From an uncultured Lachnospiraceae bacterium (GTDB lineage Bacteria; Bacillota; Clostridia; Lachnospirales; Lachnospiraceae): a stretch of 64,000 nucleotides of DNA. Location: assembly GCA_905235745.1 (NCBI GenBank), contig CAJOMN010000002.1, positions 124,001 to 188,000 of the forward strand, written 5' to 3'. Below are positions 18,557 through 26,241 of this stretch, piece by piece. The notes under the pieces were generated by a model that was not told the origin of the DNA, made no database searches, and was given only the letters and a program-made list of their open reading frames with translations. Each line of letters starts with the position of its first letter. The first letter of the stretch is position 1. A program made the position numbers and the translations under genes.

Positions 18557-19321
18557 ATGTCGGAAATAAACGGAGTTTCCTCATCAAGCAGTATATATAC
18601 CCAGTTGTCAAGCGGTAAGAGGATCAACTCGGCGGCAGATGATGCTGCCGGCCTTACTATCGGACAGAAGATGAACAGTCAGGAGACGGGTCTGCGTGTC
18701 GGCTCCGATAACGCCAAAGACGGTGTGGGGCTTCTGAATATTGCAGACGGAGCGCTTGCCCAGATCGGCGACAGCCTGCAGAGAATGTACGAGCTCGGAA
18801 TTAAGGCAAGCAGCGGACTGAACACCGGAGAGGAACTGGGAGCCATTCAGAGCGAAATAGACCAGCTTATGTCTGATATTGACGGGATAGCCAAAGGTAC
18901 CGAATTCAATACAATGAAGATCCTTGACGGAAGTATGGCAGATATCGATCTGGCGACCAAGCCCGACGGAACAGGACAGAAGATCCAGATGGTAAGCTCC
19001 ACGCTTGCGGATCTCGGCATTGAAGGATTTAATGTCACGGGCAGTTTTGATCTTAACAGGATCACGGATGCCATCTCGAAGGTTTCGGAATCCAGAAGCC
19101 GCATGGGAGCGCAGACAAATGCTCTTGAGTCAGCGATCAGATATAACGATTATGCTGCAGAGAACACGATGTCTTCAAGATCAAGGCTTGAAGATCTGGA
19201 TATGGCCAAAGCTGTTTCCGAGCAGAAGAAGCAGGAGACGCTCAACCAGTATCAGATAATGATGCAGAAGAAGCGTGAAGAGGAAGAGCAAAGGAACGCA
19301 ATGGGGATTATGCGGTTTTGA
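18557..19321 (+). CDS. flagellin-like protein lacking typical terminal D0 segments
   Basis: Protein of 254 residues clearly homologous to the flagellin D1 core. Residues about 14-110 carry QLSSGKRINSAADDAAGLTI, then GSDNAKDGVGLLNIADGAL and LQRMYELGIKASSG. About 170-215 match the C-terminal flagellin helix (ISKVSESRSRMGAQTNALES...ENTMSSRSRLEDLDMA). The usual N-terminus (MxINxNxxAL...) is missing and replaced by MSEINGVSSSS. The C-terminus ends in a charged coil (QIMMQKKREEEEQRNAMGIM) instead of the conserved polymerising D0 helix. No flagellar genes are nearby. It may be a non-filament flagellin relative or an accessory subunit. Confidence 0.8.
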   Translation: MSEINGVSSSSSIYTQLSSGKRINSAADDAAGLTIGQKMNSQETGLRVGSDNAKDGVGLLNIADGALAQIGDSLQRMYELGIKASSGLNTGEELGAIQSEIDQLMSDIDGIAKGTEFNTMKILDGSMADIDLATKPDGTGQKIQMVSSTLADLGIEGFNVTGSFDLNRITDAISKVSESRSRMGAQTNALESAIRYNDYAAENTMSSRSRLEDLDMAKAVSEQKKQETLNQYQIMMQKKREEEEQRNAMGIMRF

Positions 19322-19323
19322 CC

Positions 19324-19353
19324 TTGACACGGATCGCTCGGATGTGATATTTT
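19324..19353 (+). promoter_or_regulatory. probable promoter of tRNA-Trp
   Basis: Consensus TTGACA (19324-19329), 18-bp spacer, TATTTT (19348-19353), about 55 bp upstream of the tRNA. It starts three bases after the flagellin-like stop codon. Confidence 0.55.
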
Positions 19354-19409
19354 ATCGGAGTGTCGCGAAGCGGATTCGTCGATATACAATAGACGGATTT
19401 AATTCGTAC

Positions 19410-19480
19410 AGGGGATTGGTCAAATGGTATGATAGGGGTCTCCAAAACCTTTGGTGGGAGTTCGATTCTCTCATCCCCTG
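19410..19480 (+). tRNA. tRNA-Trp (CCA)
   Basis: The 71-nt sequence folds as a complete cloverleaf. The acceptor AGGGGAT pairs with ATCCCCT (discriminator G), the D stem is GTC/GAT and the anticodon stem GGGGT/ACCTT encloses loop CTCCAAA, so the anticodon is CCA. The T arm is GGGAG/CTCTC with TTCGATT. No CCA is encoded at the 3' end. Confidence 0.96.
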
Positions 19481-19486
19481 CTATTG

Positions 19487-19521
19487 AAAGCCGCTAAACT
19501 TAAAGGTTTAGCGGCTTTTAT
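19487..19521 (+). terminator. intrinsic terminator after tRNA-Trp
   Basis: AAAGCCGCTAAAC (19487-19499) pairs with GTTTAGCGGCTTT (19506-19518) around a six-base loop and is followed by T-rich sequence. The stem is strong and immediately 3' of the tRNA. Confidence 0.9.
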
Positions 19522-19561
19522 AGTGAATGAATACAGTTCTCTAAACGGACGGAGATATAAC

Positions 19562-20299
19562 ATGAAATTTGTTCTTGCGGCTGCTCTGACGCTGGCTGTG
19601 CTTGCCGCACTTCATATTCCGCAACTGAAAAACAGAAGAGGGATCATACTTGCTGCTTATGCTGCCGGGATGATTCTGTTTTTTGCACTTTATAATGTCC
19701 GCAATATGGATCTGATCGTAAGGTTTTCTCATCCGTTCAACCAGAATATATATCAGCCGGAGTTCTTTGCGGAGGGGGAATATACCGACGCGTTTCTTGA
19801 TTCTTTTTTTGCCGGCAAGACCGTATATACCCCGAATGATGCTGATGAAGTAAGAGACGATATAGATGTCGATGAGGACGGCGAATATCTTGATGAGCTG
19901 ACCGGCGATCGTGACGACTACTGGCTGTACTATTATTACCATGCTGTAAATATGTGGCAGTATCTTGAATATAATCACGCGGTTGTGGTCAAGGACGATT
20001 CCCTGAACGGGCTGGTGCTTCCCGAAGAGGTGAAGGCGGGTTATATGGATCTTGGATATGCAAATGACATGATGCGCTATACATTCCCTCTTACACCTTA
20101 TAACGGTGAATGGGGGAACGGTTTTTATTATTACTGGTTCTACTATTATTTTATCGGTGATTCGCATATATATATGTGCACGGACGGACTGGAGAGCGCG
20201 GATGAACTGGTGGTCCTGTGGCAGCATGAGGATCACCATGATACCGACAGTTACTACATTGCATCCAAAGAGTATTTTGATAGAGAGGTATTAAGATGA
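19562..20299 (+). CDS. hypothetical membrane protein, Tyr/Asp-rich
   Basis: Protein of 245 residues of no recognised family. Two short hydrophobic helices (about 2-17 and 26-46) are separated by LKNRRG, then an extracellular domain of about 190 residues, unusually rich in Tyr, Asp and Trp (DDYWLYYYYHAVNMWQYLEY, FYYYWFYYYFIGDSHIYMC). A run of acidic residues at about 97-115 might bind divalent cations. ATG 19562 is used; upstream in-frame codons would cross the tRNA terminator. Its stop overlaps the start of the following membrane gene (ATGA at 20296), so the two form a coupled module. Confidence 0.7.
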   Translation: MKFVLAAALTLAVLAALHIPQLKNRRGIILAAYAAGMILFFALYNVRNMDLIVRFSHPFNQNIYQPEFFAEGEYTDAFLDSFFAGKTVYTPNDADEVRDDIDVDEDGEYLDELTGDRDDYWLYYYYHAVNMWQYLEYNHAVVVKDDSLNGLVLPEEVKAGYMDLGYANDMMRYTFPLTPYNGEWGNGFYYYWFYYYFIGDSHIYMCTDGLESADELVVLWQHEDHHDTDSYYIASKEYFDREVLR

Positions 20300-21813
20300 T
20301 ACCGCTTGAAACGTTTGTAAACGAATACCTCGCAACCCTTTCGGCAGGCTATTTTGTCAGACAGTACATCACGGTGATATGTCTGTTTGCATTCGGCATG
20401 GTATTGTCGGATTGCCTGTCGGATCGCGGCGCCTCCCCTCTAAAACGCTGCGCCCTTGCCTATCCGCTCGGATTGTGCGCCTTTTCGGTCACGGCATATG
20501 TGATGATCGTCATAGGAATACCTTACAATAAGTGGACCGTATGCACGGCGTTAGCACTTGAGACAGCCGCTGCTGTATTCCTTAACAGAAAATCATATGC
20601 GACATACTGCTTCGGCGTTAAACGCAGGCTCTTACTTGCCGTAGCGGTTCTTGCCATTGCGTTCATCGCGGTATGCGGAGCGGCTCCGGTAATAATATCG
20701 AATGATACTATGTATTACTACAGACGATATCCGGACTGTATTGTATATTACGGGGGGCTGCGCGACCAGTTTGACTACTGGCTGACCGATACGGGTCTCG
20801 GCGCGGTTGCGGCAGATACCCTGCCGGCGCTGTTCGGATTCAGGGAATCCTTTGGGATCAGGGAATTCTTCCATATCAATTTCATAGTCTATTTCGGGAT
20901 ATGTATATATGAAAAAGCAAAAGAGCATATACCCGGCAAAGGAAGTGTGGTTGCCGCTTTGCTTATTACCGCTCTCCTTGCGACCGCAACGCCTTTTGTC
21001 ATACTCGGACACTGGGGTCTTGCAAACATGTATTTTATGGAGTTGTTCTTCATCGCGGCGTATTATACATATGATTGCGGCGTGAACGGCTTTGGGGCAT
21101 CCGCTCTGCTTATCACTGCCCTTGCGCTGTTCAGGATAGAGGGCACGATGTTTGTCGTATGGCTGATACTCTGTCTGTCGCTATACTCGGGGCTCGGGAA
21201 AAAGCTTGCCGGATATGTCCTTGTCCCTGTATTTATCCTGTTCGGGGGATACTGCCTGAAGATATTCACGGAATTCTATGTGCTTGATAACATATACACG
21301 TTCCTGACACCCCAGAAGGCAGTCGCTCTTGTAGGAATGATAGGATTCGCGGCGGTCTATCTGTTGTGTATAGAGCCACGCCTTCCAAAACGCCTGCATG
21401 ATAATCTTCCGTGGCTGTATATTGCAGCAGAGATACTGGGAAATCTCGTATTCCTGGCGCTGGATCACGAACGCTATATCGGAAACCTAAAGGTGTTTTA
21501 CGCCAATCTGTTCAGGCAGAGCGGGTGGGGAGTATTTTCCTACTTTGCGGTCATGATGGCGCTTCTGTTTGCTGTCGAGTATATGATCTTGTATAAGAGC
21601 CGGAAAATGGCACCGGACAGATCGGATGCATTCAACATACTGCTTACGGCCGGATTCATGCTCATAGTTCTTGCCGCTTCGTTCGGGAGGGGAGATCTCC
21701 TTGCGGAGGATGTCGGAGACTCGGGAAACAGGGTACTTCTGCAGACAGTACCTCTTATCGTGATGACGTTCGGAGAGCTTGGTATAAAGCTTGCGGGAGC
21801 GTGGAAAGAATAA
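20296..21813 (+). CDS. hypothetical polytopic membrane protein
   Basis: Protein of 505 residues with about twelve hydrophobic segments spread over its length, and an exterior loop with SNDTMYYYRRYPDCIVYYGG near residue 137. Topology and length recall membrane glycosyltransferases of the GT-C fold or O-antigen-type integral proteins, but I see no diagnostic motif and do not assign an activity. It overlaps the small Tyr-rich membrane protein by four bases, which suggests the two act together. It ends 23 bp before a convergent acetyltransferase gene. Confidence 0.7.
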   Translation: MIPLETFVNEYLATLSAGYFVRQYITVICLFAFGMVLSDCLSDRGASPLKRCALAYPLGLCAFSVTAYVMIVIGIPYNKWTVCTALALETAAAVFLNRKSYATYCFGVKRRLLLAVAVLAIAFIAVCGAAPVIISNDTMYYYRRYPDCIVYYGGLRDQFDYWLTDTGLGAVAADTLPALFGFRESFGIREFFHINFIVYFGICIYEKAKEHIPGKGSVVAALLITALLATATPFVILGHWGLANMYFMELFFIAAYYTYDCGVNGFGASALLITALALFRIEGTMFVVWLILCLSLYSGLGKKLAGYVLVPVFILFGGYCLKIFTEFYVLDNIYTFLTPQKAVALVGMIGFAAVYLLCIEPRLPKRLHDNLPWLYIAAEILGNLVFLALDHERYIGNLKVFYANLFRQSGWGVFSYFAVMMALLFAVEYMILYKSRKMAPDRSDAFNILLTAGFMLIVLAASFGRGDLLAEDVGDSGNRVLLQTVPLIVMTFGELGIKLAGAWKE

Positions 21814-21836
21814 ATTTATGATATTTCATGTAACAA

Positions 21837-22400
21837 TTATCCTATGTGTTTTATGATTCGTGCCGGGTTTCCGGCAATCAGCACATGATCGGGGAATGAC
21901 TTGGTCACAACAGATGCGGCAGCTATAACAGTGTTGTCACCTATCGAAACGCCCGGAAGAATGGTGACTCCGCCTCCGATCCAGACATTATCACCGATTA
22001 CGACCGGCTCAGGGATACCAATCTTCTCTTTTCTGGATTCCGCGTCCAGAGAATGACCGATTGCATAGATACAGGTCTTGGGTCCGATCATGCAGTGTGC
22101 TCCAATCCGGATCGGGGCAGCATCCAGGAATACGCAGTCGAAATTCATGAAAAAATCATCGTCAACAAAGATATTATATCCATAATCACAGTGAAACGGA
22201 GGCTTAACGGCTATTTTCTCCCCACAGCCCCCAAGCAGTTCTTTCAACATTTCTCTTCTGAGCGTTTCATCCTCGGGGGAATCATTGAAACGTGAGCAGA
22301 GTATTCGCGCATTCTTCTTATCTTCCATAAGCTGCGGATCGTTTGTCAGAAACGGTTCTCCATTCGTCATTTTTTCCCGTTCGGTTTTCATGAATTCCAT
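21837..22400 (-). CDS. maltose/galactoside O-acetyltransferase-like hexapeptide protein
   Basis: Acetyl-CoA-dependent sugar O-acetyltransferase of the LbetaH MAT/GAT group (187 residues, near the family's 185). A helical N-terminus (MTNGEPFLTNDPQLMEDKKN) precedes FHCDYGYNIFVDDDFFMNFD and left-handed beta-helix hexads (IRIGAHCMIGPKTCIY). The catalytic His lies in IYAIGHSLDAESR, and the C-terminal turn is VWIGGGVTILPGVSIGDN then IAGNPARIIKHI. Start 22400 is chosen over upstream ATGs because GGAGGTGACT directly precedes it. The physiological acceptor is unknown. Confidence 0.9.
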   Translation of the reverse strand: MEFMKTEREKMTNGEPFLTNDPQLMEDKKNARILCSRFNDSPEDETLRREMLKELLGGCGEKIAVKPPFHCDYGYNIFVDDDFFMNFDCVFLDAAPIRIGAHCMIGPKTCIYAIGHSLDAESRKEKIGIPEPVVIGDNVWIGGGVTILPGVSIGDNTVIAAASVVTKSFPDHVLIAGNPARIIKHIG

Positions 22401-22549
22401 AGTCACCTCCATAAACTGTCGCGGCACTTTTCCACATGGTTTCCAATGCCTCTATAGATTATCATTTCAGCTCTTTACTTTCAATCAGAACTCGCGGGAT
22501 AGTTCTCGGTACAAAAACAGTATAATTCACAAAAAGTTCACAATTATTA

Positions 22550-22576
22550 TTAGCACTCACACTTGACGAGTGCTAA
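22550..22576 (+). promoter_or_regulatory. CIRCE element (HrcA operator)
   Basis: Perfect inverted repeat TTAGCACTC (22550-22558), nine-base spacer, GAGTGCTAA (22568-22576), the canonical CIRCE sequence bound by the HrcA repressor. It overlaps the -35 box of the hsp20 promoter. Confidence 0.97.
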
Positions 22577-22591
22577 CAGAAGTGGTATAAC
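22563..22591 (+). promoter_or_regulatory. promoter of hsp20, overlapped by CIRCE
   Basis: TTGACG (22563-22568), 17-bp spacer, TATAAC (22586-22591). The right half of CIRCE lies in the -35 box and spacer, so HrcA binding would block polymerase directly. Confidence 0.8.
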
Positions 22592-22626
22592 ATAATCATC
22601 AATTGAAAACAAAGGAGGAATGACTT

Positions 22627-23061
22627 ATGATGATGCCCAGTATTTTTGGTGAAAGTTTATTTGATGATTTTTTTGATACCGTTTCCAGACCTATAAAAGC
22701 GATAAGGCAGCCGATTCCTCAGGTTATGAGGACAGATGTCAAGGAGAGTGATAAAGGTTTTGCGATCGATATCGATCTGCCCGGATATAAGAAGGAAGAC
22801 ATATCCGCAGAACTTAAGGACGGATATCTTACTGTCAGCGCCATAACAAAAGAGGAGCATGAGGAGAACGAAGAGGACGGAACTTACATCAGACGTGAGA
22901 GAAGCTTCGGAAGCTGCTCGAGGAGCTTCTATGTTGGCGAAGACATTGAGGATTCCGAGGTTAAGGCGAAGTTTGAGGACGGTATCCTGAAGGTGTTTGT
23001 TCCGAAGAAGGAGGCGACGCCCCCTGTCGAGGAAAGAAAATACATCAGCATCGAAGGATGA
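22627..23061 (+). CDS. small heat-shock protein, Hsp20/alpha-crystallin family
   Basis: ATP-independent holdase chaperone of 144 residues that forms oligomers and holds unfolding proteins. The alpha-crystallin domain covers about 37-130, from MRTDVKESDKGFAIDIDLPG through YTIRRERSFGSCSRSF-like sequence (YIRRERSFGSCSRSFYVG) to the conserved FEDGILKVFVPKK (A-x-x-x-n-G-v-L signature). The short C-terminal EERKYISIEG resembles the IxI tail that docks on neighbouring dimers. It is a single gene with its own CIRCE-controlled promoter and AAAGGAGG ribosome binding site. Confidence 0.96.
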   Translation: MMMPSIFGESLFDDFFDTVSRPIKAIRQPIPQVMRTDVKESDKGFAIDIDLPGYKKEDISAELKDGYLTVSAITKEEHEENEEDGTYIRRERSFGSCSRSFYVGEDIEDSEVKAKFEDGILKVFVPKKEATPPVEERKYISIEG

Positions 23062-23078
23062 TCACAGGGGAGTTGGTA

Positions 23079-23107
23079 TTTTCAACTGCCACAAATTAAG
23101 GTATAAT
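23079..23107 (+). promoter_or_regulatory. probable promoter of the MraY-like gene
   Basis: Weak -35 TTTTCA (23079-23084), 17-bp spacer, perfect TATAAT (23102-23107). Transcription would begin at about 23114, inside the hairpin at 23111-23131. Confidence 0.45.
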
Positions 23108-23110
23108 CAG

Positions 23111-23137
23111 AAGCGTCGGTTTCCGGCGCTTTTGATT
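23111..23137 (+). terminator. hairpin, probable terminator of hsp20
   Basis: AAGCGTCGG (23111-23119) / CCGGCGCTT (23123-23131) with loop TTT and a T-rich tail TTTGATTGTT. It lies 50 bp after the hsp20 stop and can end that transcript. It also overlaps the presumed start of the next transcript. Confidence 0.6.
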
Positions 23138-23160
23138 GTTGAGCAGATGAGGTGCGGTTG

Positions 23161-24123
23161 ATGTTTTATTTTTTCGGATCCGGGAGTGGTGTTATACCTT
23201 TTGCCGGCTCGTTATTTGCTTTCCTGGCCACATTTATATTAATGAAGGTGTTTGAGGATAAGCTTCCCCATGACCAGGGGCGGGCGTATGCGGTTGAAGG
23301 TACTCTTTCAAAGGGAAAAGCAAGAGGTGCGGGTATTATATTTGTTCTTGTATTTGCCGCCGCATCGCTTCTTTTTGACTATATCGATAATCAGAAAGTC
23401 ATTTACATCGCTGTTATCGTTGCGTCCATGTTTACCGGCTATTTTGACGATGCATCCGAAAAACCGTGGAATGAATACATAAAGGGGGCGCTTGATCTGG
23501 GACTTGCCGCGGTTGTTGCGCTGACTTATCTGTATTATAACGGCAACCGGTTTGCGTTTTTCCCGCAGCCGTATATATCCGTTGAGATTCCGTACTGGCT
23601 TGCGTTTATCCTTATTGTTATCCTTGTCTGGACATCAGTAAACGTGACAAACTGCACCGACGGGGTTGACGGATTGTCCGCGACACTGACGATAATTACG
23701 CTGGGCAGTTTTTTCGTATGTATGGAATATGACGGATCGGCTGATTTTTCCCGCAGTATTATGTACTTTGTTACGGTACTTATGGCGTATCTGTGGTATA
23801 ACGCCAATCCGAGCAGTATGCTGATGGGAGATGCGGGAAGCCGGGCAATGGGAATGATGATCGCGGTTGTTGCGCTGCTTTGCGGATATCCGCTTTTGTA
23901 TATTCCCTTTGCGCTCGTGATGATACTTGACGGCGGACTGGGGCTTCTCAAGGTTGCACTGCTTCGGTTTTGTAAGATCAAGATACTCGCAAATACCCGA
24001 TGCCCGCTTCACGACCACGCGCGAAAAACGCTCGAATGGTCGAACACGCAGGTCGTTTTCAGGTTTGCGATAATACAATCTATTATAAATATTTTAATAA
24101 TTTTCTTATTTGAAAGTGTTTAA
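23161..24123 (+). CDS. MraY/WecA-like polyprenyl-phosphate phosphosugar transferase
   Basis: Integral membrane phosphosugar transferase of the GT4 family (320 residues), which links a UDP-activated amino sugar phosphate to undecaprenyl phosphate. About ten membrane helices are seen. Motifs are the acidic pair GYFDDASEKPWNEYIKG (near 100), the signature VNVTNCTDGVDGLSATL (near 160), MLMGDAGSRAMG (near 220) and CPLHDHARKTLEW (near 282). In MraY the last motif normally reads HHH-like; here it is HDH. This may therefore be a MraY paralogue with altered substrate rather than the cell-wall enzyme; no mur genes are near. ATG 23161 is preferred over GTG 23152 for ribosome-binding-site spacing. Confidence 0.8.
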   Translation: MFYFFGSGSGVIPFAGSLFAFLATFILMKVFEDKLPHDQGRAYAVEGTLSKGKARGAGIIFVLVFAAASLLFDYIDNQKVIYIAVIVASMFTGYFDDASEKPWNEYIKGALDLGLAAVVALTYLYYNGNRFAFFPQPYISVEIPYWLAFILIVILVWTSVNVTNCTDGVDGLSATLTIITLGSFFVCMEYDGSADFSRSIMYFVTVLMAYLWYNANPSSMLMGDAGSRAMGMMIAVVALLCGYPLLYIPFALVMILDGGLGLLKVALLRFCKIKILANTRCPLHDHARKTLEWSNTQVVFRFAIIQSIINILIIFLFESV

Positions 24124-24136
24124 CGGGAGGTAAGCA

Positions 24137-25285
24137 ATGACAAAGGTTGACATTATTTCGGGATTTTTGGGTGCAGGCAAGACTACACTCATTAAGAAAC
24201 TGATAGCTGAAGTCTTCTCCGGACAGCAGATCGTTCTGATCGAGAATGAATTCGGCGAGATAGGAATAGACGGCGGATTCCTAAAGGATGCGGGGATCAA
24301 CATCACCGAGATGAACAGCGGCTGCATATGCTGCTCGCTCGTAGGTGATTTCGCGACCGCGCTTAAGAAGGTTGTCGACGAATACCACCCTGACAGGATC
24401 ATAATCGAGCCTTCCGGAGTGGGGAAACTTTCGGATGTGGAGCGAGCGGTACTTGACGTATCGGATGATGCAGGGATCGAGATCGCGACCGCAACAACGG
24501 TAGTCGATGCCAAGAAGGCCAAAATGTATATGAAGAATTTCGGTGAATTCTTCAATAATCAGGTCGAGACGGCAAGATGCGTCGTTCTGTCACGTACACA
24601 GGATGTTACAGCGGATAAGCTTGATGAGACGGTTAAGCTTATCAGGGAGAAAAATCATGAGGCTGCAGTCATCACTACCCCGTGGGATGATATAGAAGGC
24701 TCCGTGATCTTCGGTGCCATGAGTGATGCCAAGGCTCTTGAACATGAAATATGCTGCGAGAGGGGACCCATCGAAGATGGGGAGAGTTCTTGCTGCACCG
24801 CGAGCCCCCATTCGACGGAGTCGAATTCTGATGGGCGAGCGACCACTGACGAGCATGACCACGAGCATCATCACCATCACCATGAGGATGAGGATGAACA
24901 CGAACATGAACATCATCATGAACATCATCATGACCACGAGCATGAACACCATCATGATCACGACCATGATCATGAACATCACCACCATCATCATCACGAT
25001 CATGATGCGGATGAAGTATTTACAAGCTGGGGCGTAGAGACACCCAGGAAGTTTGACAGGGCAGATCTTGAAAAGATCCTTGACAGACTGGCTAATACCG
25101 ATGAATTCGGTCAGGTTCTGCGCGCGAAGGGTATTGTTCAGTCTTCAGACGGAAAGTGGCTTCATTTCGACCTTACACCCGGAGAGAGTGAGATAAGGGA
25201 AGGCAGTGCTGATTATACGGGAAGACTGTGTGTAATCGGTGCCGAAATTGACGAATCAAAGCTTGAAGGATTATTCGGGGTATAA
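24137..25285 (+). CDS. CobW/ZNG-type GTPase metallochaperone with His-rich loop and an in-frame repeat element
   Basis: G3E P-loop GTPase of 382 residues thought to deliver zinc or another metal. Walker A is GFLGAGKTTLI (residues 8-18), the metal motif is NSGCICCSLVG (about 62-72), and IEPSGVGKLSDV follows. The NKxD-like recognition element is weak (VLSRTQDV). Residues about 210-235 are encoded by a copy of the palindromic repeat family found elsewhere here (24757-24848). A roughly 50-residue His/Asp/Glu tract (about 237-290) comes directly after it, and then a CobW C-terminal domain (LEKILDRLANTDEFGQVLRA). It ends 2 bp before a second GTPase. Confidence 0.9.
   Translation: MTKVDIISGFLGAGKTTLIKKLIAEVFSGQQIVLIENEFGEIGIDGGFLKDAGINITEMNSGCICCSLVGDFATALKKVVDEYHPDRIIIEPSGVGKLSDVERAVLDVSDDAGIEIATATTVVDAKKAKMYMKNFGEFFNNQVETARCVVLSRTQDVTADKLDETVKLIREKNHEAAVITTPWDDIEGSVIFGAMSDAKALEHEICCERGPIEDGESSCCTASPHSTESNSDGRATTDEHDHEHHHHHHEDEDEHEHEHHHEHHHDHEHEHHHDHDHDHEHHHHHHHDHDADEVFTSWGVETPRKFDRADLEKILDRLANTDEFGQVLRAKGIVQSSDGKWLHFDLTPGESEIREGSADYTGRLCVIGAEIDESKLEGLFGV
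24757..24848 (+). repeat. palindromic interspersed repeat, copy 1, inside a coding region
   Basis: Hairpin 1 is CCCATC-GAA-GATGGG (24767-24781). The conserved core CTGCACCGCGAGCCCC spans 24793-24808. Hairpin 2 is ATTCGAC-GGA-GTCGAAT (24810-24826), followed by ATGGGCGAGCG at 24831-24841. These match the order and spacing of the three intergenic copies, while the stems differ by compensatory changes. The TAG-containing terminal repeats of other copies are absent or diverged, and the CobW frame stays open. Confidence 0.85.
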
Positions 25286-25287
25286 AA

Positions 25288-26241
25288 ATGTTTGGTAAGA
25301 GACCGTTGCCCGTTTATTTGTTTACGGGATTTCTTGATAGCGGAAAGACCAGTTTCATAAGGCAGACTATGGATGAAGGGCAGTTTCGTGACGGACTGAC
25401 TACCCTTATGATAGTGTGTGAAGAAGGCGAAGAGTCGATCGATATTATGAGGCTTGATGCTAACAAGTTCGTCACAAGGAAGATAGATGATGAGGATTCG
25501 GTAACGGAGGAACTGTTTGAAGAATATGAAAAAGAAGTCAGACCGAACCGTGTCATTATCGAAGCAAACGGGATGTGGGACATCAACGAGCTGCTCGATG
25601 CATTGCCGGATAACTGGGAACTTGCCGAGGTGATCACGCCGATCGATTCGACGACGTTTGAGATGTATCTGTCGAATATGAAGATGATGATGACCAATCA
25701 GTATCTGTATTCGGATCTTGTGGTATTCAACAGGTGTACAGATAAGTATGACCGCGCGATGTTCAAGCGGATGGTAAGAGCCGTTAACAAGCGCACGCAG
25801 GTATTATATGAGACTCCTGACGGACAGGTTGAGGACAATGTCCCCGAAGAACTGCCGTATGATATCAATGCAGACGTTATAGAGATCGGAGATGAAGACT
25901 ACGGTATATTCTATATAGACACTTTTGAAAACCTTGAACACTATCTGAATAAAACAGTCAGGTTTAAGGCCAAGGCAGCGCATCCGAAGGATGTCAAAAA
26001 GGACAATGTATTTGTAGTAGCAAGACCGGCTATGACATGCTGCGCCGAAGATATCGCACTTGTGGGATTCCCTTGCGAGTATCCGAAGCAGGCCGGGCTC
26101 AAGGAGGGAGTCTGGCTCGATGTCACGGCGAAGGTTCAGGCAATAATGAACCGTCAGACAAACGAGCCGTCGCCTTTTATGATCGCGCAAAAGATAGAGA
26201 CAACGAGCGCCCCCGAAGATGAGGTTGCATATTTCATGTAG
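25288..26241 (+). CDS. CobW-type GTPase fused to a YcgQ/DUF1980-like domain
   Basis: Protein of 317 residues. The N-terminal 190 residues are a G3E GTPase: Walker A GFLDSGKTSFI (about 12-22), EANGMWDINELL replacing the EPSG motif, and NRCTDKYDR as the base-recognition region. The CxCC metal motif of classical CobW is absent. From about 210 the sequence (LNKTVRFKAKAAHPKDVK, VFVVARPAMTCCAEDIALVG, LKEGVWLDVTAKV) resembles the TIGR03943/DUF1980 domain of YcgQ-type proteins, with a Cys-Cys pair that could bind metal. It sits directly after a His-rich CobW protein, so the two probably handle the same metal. Confidence 0.8.
   Translation: MFGKRPLPVYLFTGFLDSGKTSFIRQTMDEGQFRDGLTTLMIVCEEGEESIDIMRLDANKFVTRKIDDEDSVTEELFEEYEKEVRPNRVIIEANGMWDINELLDALPDNWELAEVITPIDSTTFEMYLSNMKMMMTNQYLYSDLVVFNRCTDKYDRAMFKRMVRAVNKRTQVLYETPDGQVEDNVPEELPYDINADVIEIGDEDYGIFYIDTFENLEHYLNKTVRFKAKAAHPKDVKKDNVFVVARPAMTCCAEDIALVGFPCEYPKQAGLKEGVWLDVTAKVQAIMNRQTNEPSPFMIAQKIETTSAPEDEVAYFM

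Noticed and set aside
19451-19561. N-terminal extension of the Tyr-rich membrane protein from an upstream in-frame codon
   Set aside because: It would be translated through tRNA-Trp and its terminator; ATG 19562 begins a normal hydrophobic N-terminus.
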